This document shows positions 48,497-59,684 of a stretch of DNA of 64,000 nucleotides, in pieces. Position 1 is the stretch's first letter, and the number at the start of each line of letters is the position of its first letter. The notes beneath the pieces were generated by a model. It saw only the letters and a program-made list of their open reading frames with translations, made no database searches and had not been told where the DNA came from. The position numbers and the translations under genes were made by a program. Source of the DNA: Allobosea lupini (GTDB taxonomy: Bacteria > Pseudomonadota > Alphaproteobacteria > Rhizobiales > Beijerinckiaceae); NCBI RefSeq assembly GCF_900109525.1, contig NZ_FOAN01000002.1, positions 434,001 through 498,000 on the forward strand, given 5' to 3'.

Positions 48497-49246
48497 ATGA
48501 CTGATCTGAAAGGACGAACCGCTCTGATCACCGGGGCGGCCAAGGGCCTCGGCCTCGCGATCGCCAAAGGGCTCGCCGCGCGTGGCGGCCATGTCGTGAT
48601 CCATGGCCGCAGCCAGGCAGCGCTCGACAGCGCGGCGGCTGAATTGGCGGCGGAAGGCTTGGCGGTCTCGACCTTCGCTGCCGATCTCGCCGACGAGGAT
48701 GCGACCGCGCAGGCGCTCGATGCGCTGCTCGCCCGTCATCCCCGCATCGACATCCTCGTCAACAATGCCGGCTTGCGCGATCGCCGGCCACTCGATGCGC
48801 TCGACCGCGCCGCCTTCCGGGCGCTGCTGGAGGTCAATCTCGTCGCGCCGTTCGACCTGGTGCGGCGGCTTGCGCGGCACATTCCTGATGGCGGGCGGAT
48901 CGTCAACATCACCTCGATCGCCGGCTCGATCGCGCGCGCCGGCGACCCCGGCTACATCGCGACCAAGGGCGGGCTGGAGGCGCTCACCCGCGCGCTTGCG
49001 GCCGAGTTCGGCCCGCGCGGCATCACGGTTAATGCCGTCGCGCCCGGCTTCTTCGCGACAGAGGCCAATGCCGGCCTCGTCGCCGATCCCGGCATCGCCG
49101 GCATGCTGGCGCAGCGGACCTCGATCGGGCGCTGGGGCGTCCCCGACGAGCTGGTTGGCGCCGTCGCCTTCCTGTGCTCGCCGGAAGCGGCCTATGTCAC
49201 CGGCGTGACGCTACCGGTCGACGGAGGCTATCTCGCGCATTTCTGA
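48497..49246 (+). CDS. SDR-family oxidoreductase (gluconate dehydrogenase-like)
   Basis: 249 residues. TGAAKGLGLAIAKGLAARGG, NNAGLRDRRPLDALDRA, Ser in ITSIAG, YIATKGGLEALTRALAAEFG and the C-terminal VTGVTLPVDGGYLAHF. The GRS after strand 2 suggests NADP use. Similar to gluconate-5-/3-oxoacyl-type reductases. Monocistronic; substrate not predictable. Confidence 0.9.
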   Translation: MTDLKGRTALITGAAKGLGLAIAKGLAARGGHVVIHGRSQAALDSAAAELAAEGLAVSTFAADLADEDATAQALDALLARHPRIDILVNNAGLRDRRPLDALDRAAFRALLEVNLVAPFDLVRRLARHIPDGGRIVNITSIAGSIARAGDPGYIATKGGLEALTRALAAEFGPRGITVNAVAPGFFATEANAGLVADPGIAGMLAQRTSIGRWGVPDELVGAVAFLCSPEAAYVTGVTLPVDGGYLAHF

Positions 49247-49258
49247 ACGAAGCTATCT

Positions 49259-50446
49259 TCACTGCAGGTCGGCGAAGGCCTGCTTCAGGCGCTCGGCCGC
49301 CTCGACCACGACGGCGCGCTGGGTCGCGAGGTTGAAGCGCAGGAAGCTGTCGCCACCGGCGCCGAAGCTGGAGCCGTGGTTGACCGCGATCTTCGCCTGC
49401 TTTTCGACGCGGGCGATGAAGTCCTTCGGCTCCATGCCGGTGCCGGAGAAGTCGACCCAGGCGAGATAGGTCGCCTCCAGCGGCATCGAGCGCAGGCCGG
49501 GGATGGCGTTGATCGCCGCGTCGAAGACCCGGCGATTGCCGTCGAGATAGGTGGCGAGCGCATCGACCCAAGCGGCACCCTCCTTGCTGTAGGCGGCGGT
49601 CGACATCTCCATGCCGAAGGAGTTCGGAGAGATGCCGAGCGCGTTCATGCGGGCGCGGAACGGGGCACGCAGCTTTTCATCGGGGATGATGACGTTGCCG
49701 ACATGAGCGCCGGCGATGTTGAAGGTCTTCGTCGTCGCCGTCATCATCACCAGGCGATCGACGATCTCCGGTGCCGCAAGAGGCATGACCATATGCTTGT
49801 AGCCGGGCATGACCAGGTCGTGATGGATCTCGTCCGAAACCAGAACGAGGTCGTGGCGGACGCAGAAATCGGCGATCTGGCGGAGCTCGTCACGGCTCCA
49901 GACCCGCCCGCCCGGATTATGCGGCGAGCACAGGACCAGCATCGTCTCCTTGCCGGTCATCTGCGCATCCCAGGCTGGGATGTCGAGGACATAGCGGGCG
50001 TCCTGCTGCGCCAGCCGGCATTCGACGACGTGGCGGCCGGCCGCCTTAATGACGCGGGCGAAAGCGTGGTAGACCGGCGTCATCAGGACGACGCCGTCGC
50101 CCGGCCTGGTATAGGCGTCGACGCAGAGCGCCGTTCCGTTCACCAGCCCATGCGTGGTGAAGATCGCCTCCGGTTCGACGCTCCAGCCATGGCGCTCCCG
50201 CATCCACCAGCGGATCGCGTCGCTGTTCGTCTTCTCGTGGCCGAAATAGCCGTAGATGCCATGGGCGGCCATTGCCTCGACCGCGGCCTGGACGCAGGCC
50301 GGCGGGCGAAAGTCCATGTCGGCGACCCACATGGCGATGCCTTCGGAAGCCGCCACGCCGTAGATGGCTTCCATCTTGTCCCATTTGGCGCAGTTGCTGC
50401 CGCGGCGGTCGATGCGCAAATCAAAGGTCGAAGCTGCGATCATCAT
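49259..50446 (-). CDS. MalY/PatB-family C-S lyase (cystathionine beta-lyase type)
   Basis: 395 residues, class I-like PLP fold. Motifs: WVADMDFRPPACVQAAVEAM, TTHGLVNGTALCVDAYTRPG, SPHNPGGRVWSRDEL, SDEIHHDLVMPG, the PLP lysine in TATTKTFNIAGAHVGN, and NHGSSFGAGGDSFLRFNLA. Such enzymes cleave cystathionine or other S-conjugates. The ATG pair 50446/50443 follows a clear family start. Monocistronic. Confidence 0.92.
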   Translation of the reverse strand: MMIAASTFDLRIDRRGSNCAKWDKMEAIYGVAASEGIAMWVADMDFRPPACVQAAVEAMAAHGIYGYFGHEKTNSDAIRWWMRERHGWSVEPEAIFTTHGLVNGTALCVDAYTRPGDGVVLMTPVYHAFARVIKAAGRHVVECRLAQQDARYVLDIPAWDAQMTGKETMLVLCSPHNPGGRVWSRDELRQIADFCVRHDLVLVSDEIHHDLVMPGYKHMVMPLAAPEIVDRLVMMTATTKTFNIAGAHVGNVIIPDEKLRAPFRARMNALGISPNSFGMEMSTAAYSKEGAAWVDALATYLDGNRRVFDAAINAIPGLRSMPLEATYLAWVDFSGTGMEPKDFIARVEKQAKIAVNHGSSFGAGGDSFLRFNLATQRAVVVEAAERLKQAFADLQ

Positions 50447-50593
50447 GGGTTCCGATGCATTGCCGGGCCAGCACAGGACCATCGCATACCAAGAAAAATC
50501 TTCTCCGCCAGCAGCGTTTCACGCAATTCCCATCTACCGTGGCGGTCTGGCGCCGGCTCGCCGCAGAACCTGGAGGGCTGCTATAGGCGGCTC

Positions 50594-51064
50594 ATGAACC
50601 TGCCCGCGCCCCTGATCGAGACCCTCGATTCCGTCGCAAGAATCATGGAAGCGGCACGCGATCCCTGGTGGATCATCGCCAGCGCGGCCGCCGCCCTGCA
50701 TGGGGCCAGGCCGATCACCGTTGCCGACGTCGATGTCCTGCTCAGCGTCGAGGATATCGGCCGTATCCTGCCGCTGATCGGGATCGAACCCTATCCGGCG
50801 CCGCCGAGCCCGCTGTTCAGATCCAAGGTCCTGGCCAAATGGGCAACGCAGCCCGTGCCGGTCGATCTCATGGCCGGCTTCGAGCATCGCGTCGGCGATG
50901 CCTGGCATCCGGTGCAGCCAGTGACGCGTCGGGCCGTCACTCTCGGCTCGGCGACCGTCTACATCCCCGAGCGGGATGAGCTCAGGCGCATCATCGCAGG
51001 GTTCGGGCGCCCGAAGGACCTGGAGCGCGCCCGCCTGCTCGCAGAGCTTACATCACCACCGTGA
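50594..51064 (+). CDS. Nucleotidyltransferase-like protein, possible AbiEii-type fold
   Basis: 156 residues. WWIIASAAAALHGARPITVA then DVDVLLSVEDIGRIL has the pattern of minimal nucleotidyltransferases and AbiEii-type proteins (small-residue/HG segment, then D-x-D), and ERDELRRIIAGFGRPKDLER resembles their C-terminal helix. It could bind a nucleotide. It overlaps the convergent helicase gene by 17 nt. No antitoxin-like partner is visible. Confidence 0.6.
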   Translation: MNLPAPLIETLDSVARIMEAARDPWWIIASAAAALHGARPITVADVDVLLSVEDIGRILPLIGIEPYPAPPSPLFRSKVLAKWATQPVPVDLMAGFEHRVGDAWHPVQPVTRRAVTLGSATVYIPERDELRRIIAGFGRPKDLERARLLAELTSPP

Positions 51065-52139
51065 TCGTCTCGGCCGCGCGGGTCAGACCGGTGTAGAGCC
51101 AGCGGGCCCGGTGCTCGCGGAAGGCGAAGGCCTCGTCGAACATGACGATGTTGTCCCATTGCGAGCCCTGCGCCTTGTGGACGGTCAGCGCATAGCCGAA
51201 GGTGAACTCGTCGGTGTGGCGGCGCAGTTCCCAGGGCACCTCGTCCTCGGTGCCGTCGAAGAAATTCGGCATGACCGAGACCTTGACCGGCTTGCCGCCG
51301 GTGTCGTCCTCCGGCGTCACTCGCATGGTGACGAGCCCCTTCTTCGAGGTCTTGAGCTCCTGCACGATCCAGGCGCCGCCATTGAGCAAGCCCTTGCTCT
51401 TGTCATTGCGCAGGCAGACCAGCTTCTCGCCGACTGCCGGGACATTGGCGGTATGGCCCATGAGCTGGCGCATGCGGGCATTGTAGAGCCGGCGCGTCTT
51501 GTTGAGGCCGACCAGCACCTGATCGGCCGAGAGCACCAGCTCCGGCGTGATCTCGGCGCGCCTTATGATCCGACTTGCGCCATAGTCGCCGACCTCGAGC
51601 CGGCCGCCCTCACGCACGATCATCGACATGCGCACGATCGGGTTGTCGGCCGCCTGGCGATGAACCTCGGTGAGCATCACGTCGGGCTGACCTTCCGTGA
51701 AGAAGCCGCCGCCCTTGACCGGCGGAAGCTGGGCGGGGTCGCCGAGCACCAGCACCGGCGTGCCGAAGGAGAGCAGGTCACGCCCGAGCTCCTCGTCGAC
51801 CATCGAGCATTCGTCGATGATGATCAGCTTGGCCTTGGCCGCCGTGCTCTCGCGATTGAGCACGAAGGTCGGGCTCTCCTCGTCGACCCCGCGCGAGCGG
51901 TAGATCAGCGAGTGGATGGTCTGCGCGCCCTCGCAGCCCTTGTTGCGCAGCACGAGCGCCGCCTTGCCGGTGAAGGCGGCGAAGACGACGGTGCCGTCGA
52001 CGCCCTCGGCGATATGCCGGGCGAGCGTGGTCTTGCCGGTGCCGGCATAGCCGAACAGGCGGAAGAGCTGTGGCGAGCCGACCTTCAGCCAATCGGCCAC
52101 GGCGGCGAGCGCCGCGTCCTGCTGCGGCGACCAGCTCAT
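51048..52139 (-). CDS. RecD-like superfamily 1 DNA helicase/ATPase
   Basis: 363 residues. Walker A GYAGTGKTTLARHI near residue 30, Walker B IIIDECSMVDEE, motif III-like LGDPAQLPPVKG, the VHRQAADNPIV segment, the UvrD-C-like QGSQWDNIVMFDEAF and GLTRA. Shorter than RecD2, and without its N-terminal helix-hairpin-helix domain; this small form is common in alphaproteobacteria and phages. The start ATG lacks a clear Shine-Dalgarno, though it matches the family start. Confidence 0.88.
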   Translation of the reverse strand: MSWSPQQDAALAAVADWLKVGSPQLFRLFGYAGTGKTTLARHIAEGVDGTVVFAAFTGKAALVLRNKGCEGAQTIHSLIYRSRGVDEESPTFVLNRESTAAKAKLIIIDECSMVDEELGRDLLSFGTPVLVLGDPAQLPPVKGGGFFTEGQPDVMLTEVHRQAADNPIVRMSMIVREGGRLEVGDYGASRIIRRAEITPELVLSADQVLVGLNKTRRLYNARMRQLMGHTANVPAVGEKLVCLRNDKSKGLLNGGAWIVQELKTSKKGLVTMRVTPEDDTGGKPVKVSVMPNFFDGTEDEVPWELRRHTDEFTFGYALTVHKAQGSQWDNIVMFDEAFAFREHRARWLYTGLTRAAETITVVM

Positions 52140-52206
52140 GGGAGGTTGCAGATGCTTTTGGGCATGGCGCACAAGGCCGCGAGTCGGGCGGCCAAGGCAA
52201 GCCGGT

Positions 52207-53883
52207 TCAGGCGGCGCGCAGGCGCCGGGCGAATTCGTCGGCCTCGGCCTGCAGCGCCGAGATGCGTTCGTCGAGCTGGCGGGCGCCGCTCGCGCCCTGC
52301 TCGGCATGCGCCGTGGTCTGGACACCGGCGCCGGCGATCGTCGTCACCGCGGCCGCCGCCTGTCCGGTGACCACCGAGATGCGCGCGATGGTCTCACCAA
52401 GCCCCTGCAGCAGGCCGGTATGCGAGGCGACCATGGTCGAGATCTCGGTGCTCGCCTGCTCGACGGCGCCGGCGCGGCTCGCGATACCGGTGATCGCCTG
52501 CGCAGCCTGCGACAGCGCCGTGTCGACGGTCGCGATCCGCATCGAGATCTGCGCCGTCGCGTCGGCGGTCTGGGTCGCCAGGGCCTTGACCTCGCTGGCG
52601 ACGATGGCGAAGCCGCGGCCATGCGTGCCGGCGCGGGCCGCCTCGATCGTGGCGTTGAGTGCGAGCAGGTTGGTCTGGCGCGCGATCGCCTCGATCAGCT
52701 GGACGACATCGCGGATCTTGCCGGCGTTCTCGGTCAAGCGGCCGACCAGGCCGACCGTGCCGGAGGCGTCGCGGGTCGCGAGGCTCGCTGTCTCGGAGAC
52801 GCGCCTGACCTCGCGATTGATTTGCTCGACGACCGCTTCCAGCCGTACCGCCGCATCGGCGATGCGGATCGCCTCGTCACCGGCTCCGGCGACGGCCTGC
52901 GCCGCGGCATTGCCGCTGTGCGAGATCTGGCCGGCACGGAGGGCGGAGGCGTCCAGCGCAGCGCGCAGGCCCTCGCTCAGCCGGCCGATATCGGCGAGCA
53001 GACGGCCGATGCGCGCCTCGAACTCCTGGGCGATTCTGTGCAGTTCCTCCGTCCGATGCTGCCGATGCTGCTGTGCGAGATCGGCCTCGGCATCGCGGGT
53101 GACGAGAGTGGCGCGGACCTCGCTCAGCGTGCGCACGGTGCGGGCAAGCTGACCGATCTCGTCGCGCCGCTTGCCGTAGGGCACCTCGATTGCACGATCC
53201 GAGGAGGTGACCTTCGCAATGGTCTCCATCAGCACGCGCAGGGGCCGCGTCAGATAGGTCCGCAGCAGCAGGATCGCGAGCAGACCACCCGCCAGCGGAA
53301 GACCGGCTGCGATCAGGATCACGCGCAGCCTGACTTCCTGCGCCAGAGCGCGGGCGCGGCTGGCGGCGAGGCCGGCCTGGCGATCGAGATCGTCGCGGAG
53401 CCGCGCCGTAGCCGCGATGATCTGGCGGACGTTCTCGCGCGCCTCGGCGGCTGAGGCCTCGATCAGCGCCGCCTTGGGCGAGACACGCCGGCCGATATCG
53501 ACGATGTCGCGCTGGAAGGCGATGAAGGTCCTGATGCGCGGGTCGAGCACGGCATTGACCTGGCGCTGGCCGGTAGGCAGCGACGACAGCAGATTGGCGC
53601 GTGCGGCATCGACCAGCTCGACCGCTTCATCGAGTTGGTCGAGCGCGGTTGCGACCGCCCCTGGCTCCGTCGCATCGTCGAAACGGCTGAGGAGCGAAGC
53701 TTGCGCGACCCGGCTCGACAGCAACGCCGCCTTGTTGGCGAGCTGCTGTCCGGAGAAGGCCTCGCTGTCGATCTCGTGGACGGAATCGAGCCCGCTGACC
53801 GCGCTCGCCAAACCGAGGGCAGCCGCGATCCCGAAGATCGCGAACAGGACAGTGATCTTGGCTGTAAGCCCGAACGGCCGCAT
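52207..53883 (-). CDS. Methyl-accepting chemotaxis protein
   Basis: About 558 residues. TM1 ([19 protein letters not shown]), a periplasmic helical ligand domain (35-180), TM2 ([20 protein letters not shown]), HAMP, then a cytoplasmic signalling domain with the MCP hairpin [20 protein letters not shown] and [16 protein letters not shown]. Tail ends EFARRLRAA with no CheR-binding pentapeptide. ATG 53883 or GTG 53892 could start it. No chemotaxis genes adjoin it. Confidence 0.92.
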   Translation of the reverse strand: MRPFGLTAKITVLFAIFGIAAALGLASAVSGLDSVHEIDSEAFSGQQLANKAALLSSRVAQASLLSRFDDATEPGAVATALDQLDEAVELVDAARANLLSSLPTGQRQVNAVLDPRIRTFIAFQRDIVDIGRRVSPKAALIEASAAEARENVRQIIAATARLRDDLDRQAGLAASRARALAQEVRLRVILIAAGLPLAGGLLAILLLRTYLTRPLRVLMETIAKVTSSDRAIEVPYGKRRDEIGQLARTVRTLSEVRATLVTRDAEADLAQQHRQHRTEELHRIAQEFEARIGRLLADIGRLSEGLRAALDASALRAGQISHSGNAAAQAVAGAGDEAIRIADAAVRLEAVVEQINREVRRVSETASLATRDASGTVGLVGRLTENAGKIRDVVQLIEAIARQTNLLALNATIEAARAGTHGRGFAIVASEVKALATQTADATAQISMRIATVDTALSQAAQAITGIASRAGAVEQASTEISTMVASHTGLLQGLGETIARISVVTGQAAAAVTTIAGAGVQTTAHAEQGASGARQLDERISALQAEADEFARRLRAA

Positions 53884-54025
53884 CGTCTTCACCGCTTCGT
53901 CAGCGAGCAGAGCTTTCGCAAATGCGAGACAAACAGATCCTTAACGGAGCCAGCTAAGTATCTAAAAAATATAAAATATTTGGCTTGACACCGACCCTTT
54001 CGACACCCTTGCGAAGGCGCTTCCG

Positions 54026-54610
54026 CTACAGGACGCAGCGCATCAGCGGCCGACCCGGCTTTTGCCTGGCGACCTCGACGAACCCGGCGCGCTGGAACAC
54101 GCTCTCCGGACCGACATAGAGCCCGTCGGCGCTGCGCCTGGCCTCGTTGTCCATCGGCGCGGCCTCGACCAAACATGCGCCGCTCGCCCGCGCGAAATCG
54201 AGCCCGCCAGCCAGCAGCACCGCCGTGACGCCCTTGCCGCGAAAGCCCTTGCGGACGAAGAAGCAGGAGGCCGCCCAGTTGCGCTCATCCTGTGCCGGCG
54301 CATCCGGCAGCGGCGTCGAGGCCCGGCGCGGATTATTCCATTCGGGCACATGCGCCCGCGGCCCGATCTGCAGCCAGCCGATGGCGACATTGCCGGCGAA
54401 GGCTAGCACGCCCGGCGGCGGCCCCTTCTCGACCCGCTTCTCGAAGAGCTGGCGCGCTCCCTCGCCAAGCAACGGCTTGCGCAATTTCGGCGGCATGCGG
54501 AAATGATTGCACCAGCAGCCATAGCAGGGCCCTTGCGGGCCGAAGAGATCCTCGAGCGCCGGCCAAAGCTCCGGCGTCAGCGGGACGACCTGAAACTCGC
54601 GATTCGCCAC
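54026..54610 (-). CDS. GNAT-family N-acetyltransferase
   Basis: 194 residues. The acetyl-CoA-binding loop is FVRKGFRGKGVTAVLLAGGLD (shown in part), and the C-terminal SVFQRAGFVEVAR is the GNAT motif B. The N-terminal PQGPCYGCWCNHFRM with three cysteines is typical of the YitI/GNAT subtype. Substrate unknown. It stands alone, convergent to the MCP upstream region. Confidence 0.9.
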   Translation of the reverse strand: MANREFQVVPLTPELWPALEDLFGPQGPCYGCWCNHFRMPPKLRKPLLGEGARQLFEKRVEKGPPPGVLAFAGNVAIGWLQIGPRAHVPEWNNPRRASTPLPDAPAQDERNWAASCFFVRKGFRGKGVTAVLLAGGLDFARASGACLVEAAPMDNEARRSADGLYVGPESVFQRAGFVEVARQKPGRPLMRCVL

Positions 54611-54698
54611 GCGTTTTCTCCCCTCTCTCGACAGACCTCCGCAAACAGGAGAGGAATGACGCGCCGCCTGCGAGGCGGCCGCCGTCGGAGGCTATTCC

Positions 54699-55316
54699 AT
54701 GTCACTCGAACTCTTCGCCGCCTATCTCGTCGCCTGCTTCGTCATCGTGATCGTTCCCGGCCCGACGGTGACGCTGATCATCGCCAACAGCCTGAGGCAT
54801 GGTAGCCGCGCCGGGCTTCTCAACATGGCAGGAACGCAGGCCGGGCGCGTGATCATGATCGCGATCGTCGGCATCGGGCTGAGCTCGGTGATCGCGGCGA
54901 TGGGCCACTGGTTCGATTGGGTCAGGCTCGCCGGCGCCGCCTATCTGATCTGGCTGGGCTGGAAGATGTATCGCAGCGCCGGCGAGATCACCGAGGGCGC
55001 GATCGAGGCGCGCCCGCCGCGCGGCGGCTTCTTCCTGCAGGGACTGCTGGTGGCGCTGAGCAATCCGAAGACGCTGGTCTTCTTCGGCGCCTTCTTCCCG
55101 CAGTTCCTCGACCCGGCCCGCGACTATGCCACCCAGATCGCAATCATGGGCGCGACCGCCATGCTCTTCGCCGCGGTCAGCGACAGCGCCTATGCGATCC
55201 TCTCCGGCCGGGCCGGCCGCTTCCTGTCGCAGCGGCGCGTCCAGCTGATGTCGAAGGTCAGCGGTGGCTTCCTGATCGGCGGCGGGCTCTGGCTCGCCTC
55301 GACCCGCGGCAGCTGA
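54699..55316 (+). CDS. LysE/RhtB-family exporter (third of three)
   Basis: 205 residues, six membrane segments. VPGPTVTLIIANSLRHGSRA and SNPKTLVFFGAFFPQFLDPA are the two signature loops. Its closest relative in this window is the exporter at 18454, judging by the PQFLDP loop. It converges on the SDR with only 4 nt between stops. Confidence 0.9.
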   Translation: MSLELFAAYLVACFVIVIVPGPTVTLIIANSLRHGSRAGLLNMAGTQAGRVIMIAIVGIGLSSVIAAMGHWFDWVRLAGAAYLIWLGWKMYRSAGEITEGAIEARPPRGGFFLQGLLVALSNPKTLVFFGAFFPQFLDPARDYATQIAIMGATAMLFAAVSDSAYAILSGRAGRFLSQRRVQLMSKVSGGFLIGGGLWLASTRGS

Positions 55317-55320
55317 ACCC

Positions 55321-56016
55321 CTACCAGGGGATTTCGTCGCCCTTCCAGTTCCGGAAGCTGTTGGTCTCGCGCATGCCGGAGGCGTCGATCGTAGCGATCA
55401 ACCCGGCGGCGCTCTCAGCCGGCGGGATGTCGGCGCCGCCTCCGCCCATGTCGGTGCGGACCCAGCCGGGATGGAAGAGCAGCACCGCGACCTCGCTGCC
55501 GCGCACCGCATTGCCGAAACCGACCATCACCATGTTCACCGCCGCCTTCGAGGAGCGATAGGCGATCGCGCCGGAGGGATTGCTGCCGATCGAGCCCATG
55601 CGGCTGCTTATCGTGACGATCTTGCGACCGGTGCCCGCCTCGACATTGGGCAGGAAGGCCTGCGCCACCCGCAAGGGGGCGTAGACATTGACCTCGAAGA
55701 CCTCGCGCCAGGCGTTGAAATCCATGTCGAGCGCCGACTGCCGGTCGCGCGGGCCGTAGACACCGGCATTGTTGACCAGCACGTCGATCGGGCGGCCATC
55801 GAGCGCCTGCTTGGCTGCGGCGACGCTCTTGTCGGAGGTGACGTCGAGTTCGAGCGGAGTCAGCGTCCCGGCCTGCCCGCCGGCGACCTCCGCCAAAGCC
55901 CCGCCCCAGGGATCGCGCGCCGCGGCGACGACGTGGTCGCCCCGTCGCAGCAATTCCATCGTCAACGCCAGGCCGATGCCGCGATTGGCACCGGTGATCA
56001 TCCAGGTCTGGGGCAT
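55321..56016 (-). CDS. SDR-family oxidoreductase
   Basis: 231 residues: TGANRGIGLALTMELLRRG, DVLVNNAGVYGPRDR, Ser in TISSRMGS, YRSSKAAVNMVMVG and HPGWVRTDMGGGGADIPP. It is of the C-factor/short-SDR type related to CsgA. Located 33 nt after the 5-oxoprolinase gene on the same strand, so the two may be one transcript, although relation is not obvious. Confidence 0.9.
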   Translation of the reverse strand: MPQTWMITGANRGIGLALTMELLRRGDHVVAAARDPWGGALAEVAGGQAGTLTPLELDVTSDKSVAAAKQALDGRPIDVLVNNAGVYGPRDRQSALDMDFNAWREVFEVNVYAPLRVAQAFLPNVEAGTGRKIVTISSRMGSIGSNPSGAIAYRSSKAAVNMVMVGFGNAVRGSEVAVLLFHPGWVRTDMGGGGADIPPAESAAGLIATIDASGMRETNSFRNWKGDEIPW

Positions 56017-56049
56017 GGTCGTCTCCGTCTTGAAGACCAGACCTAAGCC

Positions 56050-59000
56050 TCAGCCCTTGCGCTTTCCATAGCCGCCGGCCGTCGGCGTGATCACGGTGAC
56101 AGCCTCGCCGGCCTGCAGCAGCGTCTGGTCCGATGGCTTCAGCTCTTCGATCTCACCCGAAAGCCGCCGGACCAGCGTCCTGCCGAGCTCGCCGGGCTCG
56201 CCGCCCTTCATGCCGAAAGGCCTGACCTTGCGATGCGAGGCGAGGATGGCGCAGTCCATCGTCTTGAGGAACCGGATGGTGCGGCTGGTGCCGTCGCCGG
56301 CATTCCATTCGCCCTTGCCGCCCGAGCCGGCGCGGATGTGAAAGTCCTCCAGCACGACCGGGAAGCGCGTCTCCAGGATCTCCGGATCGGTCAGGCGCGA
56401 ATTGGTCATGTGGACGTGGACGCCCGAGGTGCCGTTGAAGCCCGGCCCGGCCGGCGAGCCCGAGCAGATCGTCTCGTAATACTGGTACTGGTCGTTGCCG
56501 AAGGTCAGGTTGTTCATCGTGCCCTGCGAGGACGACATCGCCTCCAGCGCGCCGAACAGCGTGTTGGTCACGGCTTGGCTGACCTCGACATTGCCGGCGA
56601 CGACGGCGGCTGGATAACGCGGCGCCAGCATCGAGCCCTCCGGCACGATCACCTTGATCGGGCGCAGGCAGCCGGCATTCATCGGGATCGCGTCGTCGAC
56701 CATGACGCGGAAGACATAGAGCACGGCGGCGCGGGTGACGGGCGCCGGCGCGTTGAAATTGTCCTCGCGCTGCGGCGAAGTGCCGGTGAAGTCGACGGTC
56801 GCCTCGCGCTTCTCGCGATCGATGGTGATCTTCACCTTGATCGCGCAGCCCTGGTCCATCGGATAGGTGAACTCGGAGTCATGCAGGCGGGTCAAAAGGC
56901 GCGCGACGCTCTCGGCGGCGTTGTCCTGGACGTGGCCCATATAGGCTTGGACGACGTCGAGGCCGAAGGAGCGGATCATCTTGCGCAGTTCCGCCACGCC
57001 CTTCTCGTTGGCGGCGATCTGCGCCTTCAGATCGTTGACGTTCTGGACGACATTGCGGACGGGATAGCGCGCGCCGGTCAGGAGCTTGACCAGCCCCTCC
57101 TCGCAGAAGCGGCCCTGATCGACGATCTTGAAGTTGTCGATATAGACGCCCTCTTCCTCGATATTGGTCGCCAGCGGTGACATCGAGCCCGGCGCAGTGC
57201 CGCCGACATCGGCGTGGTGGCCGCGGCTCGCGACCCAGAACAGGATCTGCTTGTCCTCGTTGTCGAAGACCGGCGTGCAGACCGTGATGTCGGGCAGGTG
57301 CGTGCCGCCGTTGTAGGGCGCGTTCAGGCAGTAGACGTCGCCCGGGCGGATCACCGGATTGTTCGAGATCACCGTCTCGACCGAGCGGTCCATCGAACCG
57401 AGATGCACCGGCATGTGCGGCGCGTTGGCGACCAGCGCACCGGTCTGGTCGAAGACAGCGCAGGAGAAGTCGAGCCGCTCCTTGATGTTCACGGAATAGG
57501 CGGTGTTCTGCAGCGTCACGCCCATCTGCTCGGCGATCGACATGAACAGGTTATTGAAGATCTCGAGCATGACCGGGTCGGCCTTGGTGCCGATCGCAGC
57601 GTTCTGAACCAGCGCCTTGCTGCGGGTCAGGACGAGATGGTCCTTGGCGGTCAGCTTTGCAGTCCAGCCATCCTCGACCACGACGGTCTGGTTCGCCTCG
57701 ATCACGATCGCCGGGCCGGCAATGCCCTGGCCGCGGGCCATCGCCTCGCGCCGGACGATCGCCGCCTCGTGCCACTGCCCCCTGGAGAAGAAGCGGGTGC
57801 GCTCGGCGACCTCCGGATCGCCGGCGCTCTCGGCTGCCGCAGCCTCCTCGAAACGGGCGCCGCCGCCGACGGCCTCGACCTCGACGGCCTCGACGACCAG
57901 CGCCTTGGTCTCGTCCATGAAGCCGAAGCGGGCCTTGTGCGCCGCCTGGAAGGCGTCCTGCATTTCGGCGCGGCTGCCGAAGGGTGTCGCGATCGCGGTG
58001 TCGGTGCCGGCGTAGCGGATATGGGCGCGGACATGGATGGCAATGTCGCCATCCGGCACGCCCTGTCCTGCAACCTCGCCCTTGGCCTCGGCGCCAAGCC
58101 TGTCGGCGAGCACGCCGATCGCGGCCTTGGCCTCGGCATCGAGGGGCACGTCGAGCGCCGCGGTGCGCGTAGCGCGGATCTCGGCCAGTCCCATGCCATA
58201 GGCCGAGAGCAATCCGGAGAACGGGTGCAGCAGCACCGTCTTGATGCCGAGCGCATCGGCGACGAGGCAGGCATGCTGGCCGCCGGCGCCGCCGAAGGAA
58301 TTCAGCGCATAGCGGGTGATGTCGTAGCCGCGCTGGACCGAGATCTTCTTGATCGCCTCGGCCATGTTGGCGACGGCGATCTGGACGAAGCCGTCTGCGA
58401 CCTCCTCGGGCGACCGACCATCGCCAACCTCAGCGGCGAGCGCGGCGAACTTCTCGCGCACCGTCGCGACATCGAGCGGCTGGTCCTGGCCGGGGCCGAA
58501 GATCGCCGGGAAATAGGACGGGATCAGCTTGCCGACCATCACGTTGGCGTCGGTCACGGCGAGCGGGCCGCCGCGGCGATAGGCGGCCGGGCCGGGATTG
58601 GCGCCGGCGGAATCTGGGCCGACGCGAAAGCGCGAGCCGTCATAATGCAGAATGGACCCGCCACCTGCAGCGACGGTATGGATCAGCATCATCGGCGCGC
58701 GCATGCGCACGCCGGCGACCTCGGTCTCGAAGGCGCGCTCGTATTCGCCGTCGAAATGGGCGACGTCGGTCGAGGTGCCGCCCATGTCGAAGCCGATGAC
58801 CTTGTCGAAGCCGGCCGAGCGGCCGGTCTCGGCGAGGCCGACGACGCCGCCGGCCGGGCCGGAGAGGATCGCGTCCTTGCCCTGGAACAGGTCGGCGGCG
58901 GTGAGGCCGCCCGAGGACATCATGAACATCAGCCGCGCACCGGTGCGGGCGATGTCGAGTTCCTCGGAGACCTGCGCGACATAGCGGGCGAGGATCGGCG

Positions 59001-59649
59001 AGAGATAGGCGTCGACCACGGCGGTGTCGCCGCGCCCGACCAGCTTGATCAGGGGCGAGACCTCATGGCTGACCGAGACCTGTGGGAAGCCGATCTCGCG
59101 GGCGACCCTGGCGGCGAGCTCTTCATGCGCGGGGTAGCGATAGCCATGCATGAAGGCGATGGCGACAGCGCGGAAACCGGCATCGAACTCAGCCTGCAAG
59201 GCGGCGCGGATCGCGGCCTCGTCTGCGGCCTTCTCGACCGTACCATCGGCGAGGACGCGCTCCTCGATCTCGACCACTGCGTCGTAGAGCTGCTCCGGCT
59301 TGATGATCTCCTTGGCGAAGATGTCGGGCCGGGCCTGGTAGCCGATGCGCAGTGCGTCGCGGAAACCCTTGGTGGTGACGAGCAAGGTACGGTCGCCCTT
59401 GCGCTCCAGCAGCGCATTGGTCGCGACCGTCGTGCCCATGCGGACCTCGCCGACCGTGCCGGCAGGGATCGGCTCGCCTTGCTTCAGGCCGAGATGATCG
59501 CGGATGCCCTGGACGGCGGCGTCGCGATAGGCTCCGGGATTCTCGGAGAGCAGCTTGCGGGCATGCAATTTGCCTGCGGGATCACGGCCGATCACGTCGG
59601 TGAAGGTGCCGCCACGGTCGATCCAGAAGTCCCAACGGCCGTTCGTCAT
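56050..59649 (-). CDS. Fused 5-oxoprolinase/hydantoinase (HyuA-HyuB type)
   Basis: 1199 residues, single-chain fusion of HyuA (about 1-680) and HyuB (about 690-1199). HyuA signatures: [53 protein letters not shown], and the [17 protein letters not shown] phosphate loop. Hyu[33 protein letters not shown] and [16 protein letters not shown]. Full-length members hydrolyse 5-oxoproline to glutamate with ATP. Divergent from the TRAP transporter across a 31-bp inverted repeat; the TRAP system may import its substrate. Confidence 0.93.
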   Translation of the reverse strand: MTNGRWDFWIDRGGTFTDVIGRDPAGKLHARKLLSENPGAYRDAAVQGIRDHLGLKQGEPIPAGTVGEVRMGTTVATNALLERKGDRTLLVTTKGFRDALRIGYQARPDIFAKEIIKPEQLYDAVVEIEERVLADGTVEKAADEAAIRAALQAEFDAGFRAVAIAFMHGYRYPAHEELAARVAREIGFPQVSVSHEVSPLIKLVGRGDTAVVDAYLSPILARYVAQVSEELDIARTGARLMFMMSSGGLTAADLFQGKDAILSGPAGGVVGLAETGRSAGFDKVIGFDMGGTSTDVAHFDGEYERAFETEVAGVRMRAPMMLIHTVAAGGGSILHYDGSRFRVGPDSAGANPGPAAYRRGGPLAVTDANVMVGKLIPSYFPAIFGPGQDQPLDVATVREKFAALAAEVGDGRSPEEVADGFVQIAVANMAEAIKKISVQRGYDITRYALNSFGGAGGQHACLVADALGIKTVLLHPFSGLLSAYGMGLAEIRATRTAALDVPLDAEAKAAIGVLADRLGAEAKGEVAGQGVPDGDIAIHVRAHIRYAGTDTAIATPFGSRAEMQDAFQAAHKARFGFMDETKALVVEAVEVEAVGGGARFEEAAAAESAGDPEVAERTRFFSRGQWHEAAIVRREAMARGQGIAGPAIVIEANQTVVVEDGWTAKLTAKDHLVLTRSKALVQNAAIGTKADPVMLEIFNNLFMSIAEQMGVTLQNTAYSVNIKERLDFSCAVFDQTGALVANAPHMPVHLGSMDRSVETVISNNPVIRPGDVYCLNAPYNGGTHLPDITVCTPVFDNEDKQILFWVASRGHHADVGGTAPGSMSPLATNIEEEGVYIDNFKIVDQGRFCEEGLVKLLTGARYPVRNVVQNVNDLKAQIAANEKGVAELRKMIRSFGLDVVQAYMGHVQDNAAESVARLLTRLHDSEFTYPMDQGCAIKVKITIDREKREATVDFTGTSPQREDNFNAPAPVTRAAVLYVFRVMVDDAIPMNAGCLRPIKVIVPEGSMLAPRYPAAVVAGNVEVSQAVTNTLFGALEAMSSSQGTMNNLTFGNDQYQYYETICSGSPAGPGFNGTSGVHVHMTNSRLTDPEILETRFPVVLEDFHIRAGSGGKGEWNAGDGTSRTIRFLKTMDCAILASHRKVRPFGMKGGEPGELGRTLVRRLSGEIEELKPSDQTLLQAGEAVTVITPTAGGYGKRKG

Positions 59650-59684
59650 CTGATCCCCCGATTATTGGCCAACAAGGCTCTTTG

